From contig NC_057318.1 in the NCBI RefSeq assembly GCF_000687475.1, positions 6,138,001 to 6,202,000 on the forward strand: a stretch of DNA of 64,000 nt, given 5' to 3'. Each line of letters opens with the position of its first letter. Within the stretch, counting starts at the first letter, position 1. This document shows, in pieces, positions 57,031-64,000 of the stretch. A program made the translations under genes and the position numbers. Below the pieces are notes generated by a model. It did no database searches, was not told where the DNA came from, and worked only from the letters and a program-made list of their open reading frames with translations. The stretch comes from Ustilaginoidea virens (Eukaryota > Ascomycota > Sordariomycetes > Hypocreales > Clavicipitaceae).

Positions 57031-57769
57031 ACTATTAATGCCGCTTCTACTAATAATAGCAAGAATAATTCTACTAATAATAGGAAAAAGAAGCAGCAAA
57101 AGAAGAAGGAATAGGACTATAATAATAGCAGCAAACAGCAAAATATTGAGTCCTTTATTATAGGCAATTATAATACCCAGGATATTAATATATCCTATTC
57201 CTCTTCTTCTACCACTATATCTACTGATATAAGCTATAGTGCTAAATCAGGCGGTAGGACCCCTAAGGATGCCCTCCTTTACGATACAGGCTCTACTTAT
57301 CATATTGTAAATGATAAGAAGTATTTCACCACTTTTCACTATTTTGAGAAGGATGATAAGCCGGTAATTACTACTAGTGGTAGCCCTATTTCCCCTACTG
57401 GTTGGGGCATAGCACGATTTACTGTGCTACAGGGCGTTAATCCTACTAAATGGGGTATTATAGAGCTTAAGAATGCACTATATATTCCTACCTTGGATAT
57501 TAACATTATTAGCGGTGTAAAGCACTATGCCGCTAAAGGGGTACTAATTAGAAATCAGCTTTGGTCAGTAAGCCGTAAATGTATCGGTATTTTTAATTTT
57601 GAAAAATACGGCTTTTTCCTTCTACAGAAAGGAATAGATACATTACTACTGCATCAACCTTGCAGCTATTATACTATTACTAATAGTATATCAGTAGAGG
57701 TCCCTAGCCCTACTAACCCTGCTGATTATAGTAATCCTGAGGATACTATTATTACCCCCGTTCCTACTA

Positions 57770-57970
57770 CTGCGATTAGTAAGGAACCTGTAGAGGCTAC
57801 TAGCCCTACTACTAACCAGCCCGCTACTATAACTAGCGAAGACCCTGTAGAGGCTACCAGCCCTACTACTAACTCTCCCGCTATTACGACTAGCGAAAAT
57901 CCCGCTATTACGACTAGCGAAAATCCCGCTATTACGACTAGCGAAAATCCTGTAGTGGCTACTAGCCCTA
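57770..57970 (+). repeat. Second DPVEATSP repeat block in element F
   Basis: Units encode EPVEATSPTTNQPATIT, EDPVEATSPTTNSPAITT and three short SENPAITT copies, just before gag-pre-integrase. Same repeat vocabulary as 56800-57030. Confidence 0.88.
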
Positions 57971-59747
57971 CTCCTGCCCTTATAGCTGCTGATACAGACT
58001 ATCAGAAGCTATTACAATTAGCCGGCATTTGGCATGTACGGCTAGGGCATATAGGTATTCAGCTACTTAAAAAGACCTATGCTAATACCTACCTTGTCTA
58101 CCTTCTAAAGAAGAAGGTTGTTACTAAAATAACCTTTATTACCTTTATCTACTAAAATGAAGGTATAGGCCCTATTTCTAGTGGCCTAGAAGGGGACTTT
58201 CACAGAGGGCAAAATATAGGTTTAGAGGGGGTATCTAGCAGAGAACCTGCTATTTTACTGGATGACCTAGAAAGCATTCCTGACCCTACTAACTCTGCTA
58301 ACCTTACTAGCATTACTAGCACTAATGCTATACCGGATGACCTAGAAAGCATGCCGGACCCTACTAATTTTACTAGCATTACTAATGCTACCCCGGATGA
58401 TATTACTAATACTAATGCCACTGTGGATTACCTTCCTAAGTCAGAAGACTTTATAGGCGCCTTTCTAAATAGCGAGCTTTCTGAGACCATTTATATGGAT
58501 ATCCCTGACGGATTCCTTGAATTTACAGAGAGCTTATTACTAACTGATAGCAAGCTTTGGTCTAATATATAGCGCTAACGGCTACTAACTTTGCTTAAAG
58601 AAGCTGGATTCGACCCTTCTGTTAAGCAAGCTATCTTGCTAAAGAAGGCCCTATACGGGCTAAAATAAGCACCCCGCGAATGGCAATACCGGCTAAAAGA
58701 CCTGATTTCTAGTAAAGGTTTTTTACCTTTAGCTTCTGATGCTGCCGTCTTTTATAATAAGCAAACCAGCACCTTTATCGTCACCTATGTTGACGATTGC
58801 CTATTAGTTGGTCCAAATATAACTTATATTAACCAGCTAAAAAGGAAATTTCATAAGGTTTATACTATAGAAGACCGCGGTCCGGCTTCCTTTTTCCTAG
58901 GCGTACAAATTATACAAAATAGGAAGGAAGGTTTATTGTGGCTACACCAAGCCCAATTTATAGCAGAGGTCTTAGCTAAATTCGGCTTATAGGATACTAA
59001 ACCTTAGCTTATTCCACTTCAACCAGGGATTCTAAATGAATCTAGTGGAAAAGACCTTAGCCCTACTGATTAGAGCCTTTATCAGAGCCTTACTGGCACT
59101 ATAATGTGGCTTATGATGATGACTAGGCCTGACCTAGTATTTCCTACCCAATACCTCTCTCGGTTTATGTCTAAGGCAACTAATGTGCATTTAAATGCTG
59201 CGAAAGGCAGCTTTAGCTACCTTAAAGGCACTGAGAACCTAGCTATTTGCTTTACTAAAAGTAATCAACAGCCTATTATAACCGCTTATTCTGATAGCGA
59301 TTTTGCTGGCTGTAAAGAAACCTCTAAATCAACTGGAGGCTTCCTTACTACTATTAATAGTAGTCCTATTAGCTGGCGTTCTAAGCGAGCCTCTTTAGTA
59401 GTGCTATCTACTTTAGAAGCTGAATCTGATGTATTACTTGAGACTATCCGTGAGTATGCTCGCACTAAGCATACACTATTAAAATTCCGGTATATTAGGG
59501 AGCAAGCCCAGTTGGGCTTAGTGAAAATTACCTACTTACCTACTAATAGTATGCCTGCTGACGGCCTTACTAAGCCACTGCCGGGCCCTAAATTTACTAG
59601 GTTCCGCGAGTTACTAGGTCTTAGGGCCTGCTAACTTATACTAACATACTTTTACTAAGGTTTTTCTTATGTTTTTCCTTAGCACTTTTTACTGCATTTT
59701 CTTTCCCTATCCTTTACACGATTAGCTTGCTACTATAGTAGCTAATC

Positions 59748-59755
59748 AGAGGGGG
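59748..59755 (+). other. Element F polypurine tract
   Basis: AGAGGGGG directly before the right LTR, same as in D. Confidence 0.85.
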
Positions 59756-60532
59756 TGTTAAAATCCTATAGTAGCCTACTAGGCTGCTGGCCTAATGCCC
59801 TATTGGTCTACTAACCTTCTGGCCCTTATACCGTCTCTTAGACTTACGGTATTCTTACCAACCCAGGCCTTTGCCTTTTACCTTAAGGATTTTCAGTGGA
59901 TTATTTACTGTATATCAAGTAAGGTAGGCCTTGTTGAAAAGGTGTGGCATTGCTAAATTAGCGTGGTTGCCTACTAGCGTGGTGGCGGCCTACTAGCGTG
60001 GTGTGGCATTGCTAAATTAGCGTGGTGGCCTACTAGCGTGGTGGCTAGTCCACTAGTGTGGTGGTTAGTCACTAGCGTGGTGGCTAGTTACTAGTACGGT
60101 GACTAATTACTAGTGCGGTGGTTAGGGTGGTTGGAAAGGCCGGATATAGTGGGGCTGCTGACGTATCATATACGTGGCATAGTGAGCATTACGGGGAGCT
60201 ATCTTACTAGCTACCCTGAATGCCTGGGCCCACCCCTCCTTCGTGTATATATAGGATAGCTTTCCCCCTTCTTTCTAGATAGTTGAAGGGCAGCACAATC
60301 GAGTCTGTTAATGCACTATATGCCTCTTAACTTCCACCTTCCCTGCGTTTCTGGTTATCTTATATTTGCCTTGCCTTTACACTTGCCCTGCTTTATAGCA
60401 CTTGTATAGTCTTAGGACTTAGTGAAAAATCTAGTATTTATACTAAGATTAGTTCACAGGTCGCAGACAGTCTTGTGCCATCTAGCTAGCTAGTAAGGCT
60501 TTGCTTTTATAGTGACCTTGAGAATTGCAATA
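59756..60532 (+). repeat. Element F right LTR
   Basis: 777 bp, nearly identical to the left LTR, followed by GAACC. Confidence 0.95.
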
Positions 60533-60537
60533 GAACC

Positions 60538-63500
60538 GTAATTCTGCCTTTCTAGAAGAAGAATACTATAGCGACCACACCTTCTGCGGAATCTTACTGG
60601 ATACCGGCGCCTCCGGCCTATTAATAGCAGGCCTAGGTCAAGCAAAGGCACTAATAAGATTAATAAAGACCCTAACTATTAAGACAACTGATAAGAAGTA
60701 TACAGTGAACTTCGGCGCAGGCTCCGCTACCTCTTCCGGTATACTAAATATCCCGATAATATTCGGTAATATCCCCTTCCATATTCTTAATAGCGGTACC
60801 CCCTTCTTATATTCTATCACGGATATAGATAGGATGGGCGTAAAGCTTAATAATCTTAATAACCTACTCATCTAAGGGGATATTAAGGTCCCGATTATTA
60901 GGAAATAGGGATATCTATAGTAGACTCTTAATGCCATAGATACCGCAGCCTTCCACCTATCGTCACAGCAAATCCATTAGTTATATTATCGCTTCGGGCA
61001 TCCTTCCATTAATAGGCTTACAAAAATACTGTAAAGAGCCGGCTATAACGATATTAACCGCAGCATCATCGAAAGCATTACCCACATATGCTACTAATGC
61101 CAAATGAACGTAAAGGCACCTAACTGATTTAAGTTCACTCTAAAGGATAACCGCCAATTTAACTATAAGATAATTATAGATATCCTTTATATTGATAATC
61201 GGCCGGTATTATATATTATGGATGCCGCGATAAGCTTCCAGGCAGCCAGATTTCTTGATCCATAAAGATAGAAGGCCCGAGATATTTAGAATGCCCTTAA
61301 GGAATGCTAGATTAATACCTACCTTAGCCCACCGGATTAGATTATTTATGATGCCGGACCTAACTTCGCCTCTGCCGAATTCCGCTATAATACCCGGCTT
61401 CTATCTATTAATATAGATAAAATTCCTATAGAAGCCTATAATAGCATTAGCAAGGTCAAAAGATATCACGCCCTATTACGCCAAGCCTATACTATTATTG
61501 ATAACGAAGTAGGCGACCTAATAATAAAGGAATAGAAATTATAGCTTACTATAAAGGTTATTAACGATTCCGCTAGACCTAACGGTCTAGTGCCTATATT
61601 ATTAGTCTTTAGGGCATATCCTCAACTTACAGACGATTCACCCCCTAGCTTATTAGTATTATAATGCGCCTTGATATTACGAAAGGCTACTAATAAAGCT
61701 AGGAAATGCCTTGCTAAGCGATAAGTTTACAATGCCCTTGCCTAATAGAATGGCCCGGATATACGGCCTATTTACTAACTACCCCTACAATCAGATATAT
61801 GGGTATAGAGAGAAAAAGGTAGATAGCACGGGCTATACCAGCTAATTAGCCTTAATAGTAAGACCTGTATCATATAGATGCCATATAGCCCGGTTAAGTT
61901 CCGGTCAATGGTCGTCAAGCCTTATAACTACGACCTTGATAATCCTACTGCTAACGATGCTAAAGATATCGTCTATGCCGAAGGCCCGGCCCGCCCCGGC
62001 CGGCTAGAAGTCAGGATACCGGCTCCGGCTATAGCCGCACCTCCAGCCGTAATAATACCTACAGCCGAGACATCATCAATACCTACAGCCGTGACATATC
62101 CATCACCAGCCACTGGCTCTAATCAAGCTAGGCTATTATTACTATCACTAGTAAGGGTGGTATCTAACGTCATAATCAATAAGGACCAAGAAGAAGCTCT
62201 TATTAATGCTATAGCTTCTAATACCGTTATTAACGTCTTTTTCCTAACCGCGAAAGAGTAAGCCGACCTATAGCTTACTAGCTAATTACACCGGGAAGGG
62301 AAGATTATAACCCCTAGAGCCCCTTTTAAATAGTCTAACCGTATAAAGATAGAAGCATTATAGGCCCGCGATATATTCCAATTTATTACCTTTAATATTA
62401 GTAAATATAGAGCCTAACGTCTATTTAACTTATATATGATACGAGAGATTAAGGGTAAAGGCATAGATATGCCGTATAAGAAATCACGACTCATTATATA
62501 AGGTTATAGTAATAATAAAAAGCAATTGATATTGACTCAGTCCCCTATAATCTAACGGGCTAATTAATGGTTATTAATATTATTGGCCCCATCACTATAA
62601 TACTCTTACGGCTTATTCCTCTAGATACATAATATCACATAGGCTTACATGCAGTTATTAACTACCCTCAATCGGTCGATTATCGCCAAGTTACCCAAGC
62701 AAATAGCCCACTAATACCCTGATAATACTATTATAGAAGTGGTGAAGCCACTATACGGAATAGCTAAGGCAGGCATCTACTAGTGGGCGATATACTTCTG
62801 GCACCATCGCGAGAAGTTAGGCATAACTATATCGACCTATGACCCCTATTTGCTAATATCCACTGGCGATACTGACCGTACTAGCGATACTAATAATACT
62901 AGTATATACTTCGGTATCGTGGGTATATAGACTAATGATACTCTCGGCCTAAGTGACGATGCCTTCTTCTAACGGGAGGAATTAAAGCTTACTAAAGTAG
63001 GCTTCAACGCTAAGCCTAAGACGAAGCTATCACCAACCGTACCCCTAATATTTAACGGATGTATACTAACGGTCACTACCGATGGCACAATAACGTTATG
63101 CCAGAAAGGTTAAAGTATGAAGATTACAACCATCAATAAGAATACGCCTATAGTTTAGCATAATTATATCGAGTAACGCGCTCGCGGTGCTTATATAGCT
63201 ACGGTCTGCTAGCCCAAAGCATCTTTTAACCTATCTATCGCGGCATAATACTAGCAACCTGACCCTAACGATATCGCGAGGTTAAACAAGCGCCTTTAAT
63301 AGCAATGCGATAACCAGGATCGTGGCCTACGGTATATCAATCTGGCCCTTGCTATAGCCAAACTCTTTGTATTTATTGATAGATCCTTTGCCAATAATAA
63401 AGATTTAAGCTCCTAGATTAGCTATATTATTATGCTAGGGAATAAAGAGGACAATCCTACGGATAACGCTAATACCTTCCTGCTGACCGGTAATATTATT

Positions 63501-63917
63501 ACTTATAGCTCTATAAAAAGTAAGCGTGTAATACGCAGCGCACTCGCTTCGGAGCTATATAGTATGGTATAAGGGGTCGATATTGCATACGCGATAGGCA
63601 CGACCCTCAATATGATTACCAGTAGGCTAGGATTGCCGAAGATCCCTACCGTTGTGTGTATAGACTCGTTTTTACTATACGAATGCCTTATTAAGCTAGG
63701 CACTACAAAGGAGAAAAGGCTTATGATAGATATCATAGCCTTACGATAGTTATACGAGCGCCAGGAGATATATAAGATCCGCTAGATCAACGGGAACGAT
63801 AATCTCGCCGATGCAATAACTAAGGGAACGCCTAATAAAGCCCTTAAGACCTTCGTTGACCACAATAAGGCTATAATACGTATAGAAAGGTGGGTAAAGA
63901 GGCCGGTCAATGTCTGA
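60538..63917 (+). pseudogene. Element E pol: protease, integrase, RT, RNase H
   Basis: Continues gag after element F and stays in one frame to TGA 63917. Protease GILLDTGASGLLIAG (about 60583) has an intact active site. Gag-pre-integrase has RFGHPSINRLTKIL (about 60985). Integrase core has DILYIDNRPVLYIMDAA (about 61190) and C-terminal part MPYSPVKFRSMVV (61878). RT follows (about 62420-62950) with VVKPLYGIAKAG, then PLIFNGCILTVTTDGTITL (63037). RNase H has FVFIDRSFANNKDLSS (about 63370) and VVCIDSFLLYECLIKLGT. Stops are fewer than in A. It is the best reference for reading A. Confidence 0.87.
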
Positions 63918-64000
63918 CTACGTTTGGGAGATATTGGTGATGTCATAGGTGGCAAGTGTGTGGATTTTCCTATATTTAATGTTGTGTTGTTTTACTGCGT
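63918..64000 (+). other. Element E 3' untranslated start
   Basis: Matches A 29459-29545 (GGCAAGTGTGTGGATTTTCC). The window ends here; the 3' LTR is outside. Confidence 0.8.

Larger units (their letters stand above)
56593..59634 (+). pseudogene. Element F deleted gag-pol frame
   Basis: One frame of 1014 codons with about ten TAG/TAA, nearly all at Gln positions. Short gag: MA-x-SRPSTYKATLDSNSKA, then 19-20-residue repeats (DPVEATSPTIQPSAITTSK) and a Lys-rich tail without CCHC. Intact protease box LLYDTGSTYHIVND (about 57280). Gag-pre-integrase has WHVRLGH but the integrase core is lost (junction near 58090). RT starts only at EDFIGAFLNSELSETIYMDI (about 58446) and keeps TYVDDCLLVG. RNase H keeps SDSDFAG but lacks the CDN segment (junction near 59455). 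It ends GLTKPLPGPKF, TAA 59634. D gives the undeleted layout. Confidence 0.88.
55082..60532 (+). mobile_element. Copia element F, young internally deleted copy
   Basis: 5451 bp, LTRs 55082-55858 and 59756-60532 (777 bp each), direct repeats GAACC at 55077-55081 and 60533-60537. I saw only a few LTR differences (for example GGCCTACC/GGCCCACC and GCAGATAG/GCAGACAG). The internal part is 3897 bp against 6166 bp in D. The reading frame is kept, but most of gag, the integrase core, the RT N-terminal half and part of RNase H are gone. It would have needed proteins of a full-length relative to move. Confidence 0.95.
51859..64000 (+). mobile_element. Copia element E (family of A), 3' end beyond window, carrying element F
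   Basis: Left LTR 51859-52191, leader 52192-52776, gag 52777-55081, then element F, protease to RNase H 60538-63917, and at least 83 bp of 3' sequence. The frame runs on when F and one GAACC copy are removed (IPSPNRNSAFLEEEYY). It has fewer stops than A and shows the empty sites for both D and the LINE. The 3' LTR should start about 220 bp beyond the window, judging by A. Confidence 0.92.

Noticed and set aside
56593..59634. Idea that TAG/TAA are read as Gln (altered genetic code), because stops in the elements fall so regularly on Gln codons
   Set aside because: The host genes here end normally at TAA, TGA and TAG and have no internal stops. The elements also show Trp to stop, Cys to Tyr and Gly to Ser changes, as RIP predicts.
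1..64000. tRNA genes suggested by GGTTATGAGCCCGG
   Set aside because: The word occurs only as a primer site directly after LTRs; no cloverleaf surrounds it.

Overview
The window reads as a filamentous ascomycete chromosome (Pezizomycotina, possibly Hypocreales; the order is a weak guess). Two intron-bearing genes with short GT-AG introns are recognisably fungal: a mitochondrial K+/H+-exchange-related protein and Svf1. Almost everything else is retrotransposon sequence that looks hit by repeat-induced point mutation (RIP): long reading frames stay in one frame but carry TAG/TAA where Gln or Trp is expected, TA-rich dinucleotides, Cys to Tyr and Gly to Ser/Asn changes, and LTR pairs that differ by C/T and G/A transitions.

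Region 1 (1-30102) is a four-level nest. A Ty1/copia element (A), whose 5' end lies outside the window, holds copia element D (726-8343, TSD GCTAT). Farther on it holds a Tad1-like LINE (9249-28514, 17-bp TSD). The LINE is split by copia element B (10259-22896, TSD TATAC), and B's left LTR is split by a reverse-oriented copia element C (10705-16507, TSD CCTTA). A ends with its 3' LTR at 29758-30102.

Region 2 (30103-44984, plus 50811-51330) is host DNA of more balanced composition. In order it has a non-coding stretch with a 23-bp inverted repeat, a decayed BAHD-type acyltransferase pseudogene (31985-33606), copia element G (34182-39995, TSD CTAGC), the mitochondrial K+/H+-exchange gene (40699-41703, +), a probable two-exon gene of unknown function (41879-42480, -) and a complete four-exon SVF1 (43389-44795, -). 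Copia element H (44985-50805, TSD ATAAT) sits about 190 bp upstream of the SVF1 start codon.

Region 3 (51333-64000) starts with a truncated Tc1-like DNA transposon. It is followed by 24 bp of a reverse-oriented LTR of the A/E family, and then element E (51859 to beyond the window), which is in the same family as A. E is split exactly between gag and protease by element F (55082-60532, TSD GAACC). F is a young, internally deleted copia element: it has lost the integrase core, the N-terminal half of RT and part of RNase H, yet its reading frame is kept.

Boundaries of the nested elements are precise because the two LTRs of each element have the same length (726, 553, 196, 196, 196 and 777 bp for D, B, C, G, H and F), the target duplications match, and host reading frames rejoin when the inserts are removed. 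D, B and F begin their internal region with a primer site matching the anticodon arm of initiator tRNA-Met (the half-tRNA priming of Drosophila copia and yeast Ty5). C, G and H instead carry a TGGTAGC-type site. I found no tRNA, rRNA or CRISPR. No new enzymatic system is visible; the most unusual things are the nest itself, the in-frame deletion derivative F, and a repeated hairpin in the leader of E.
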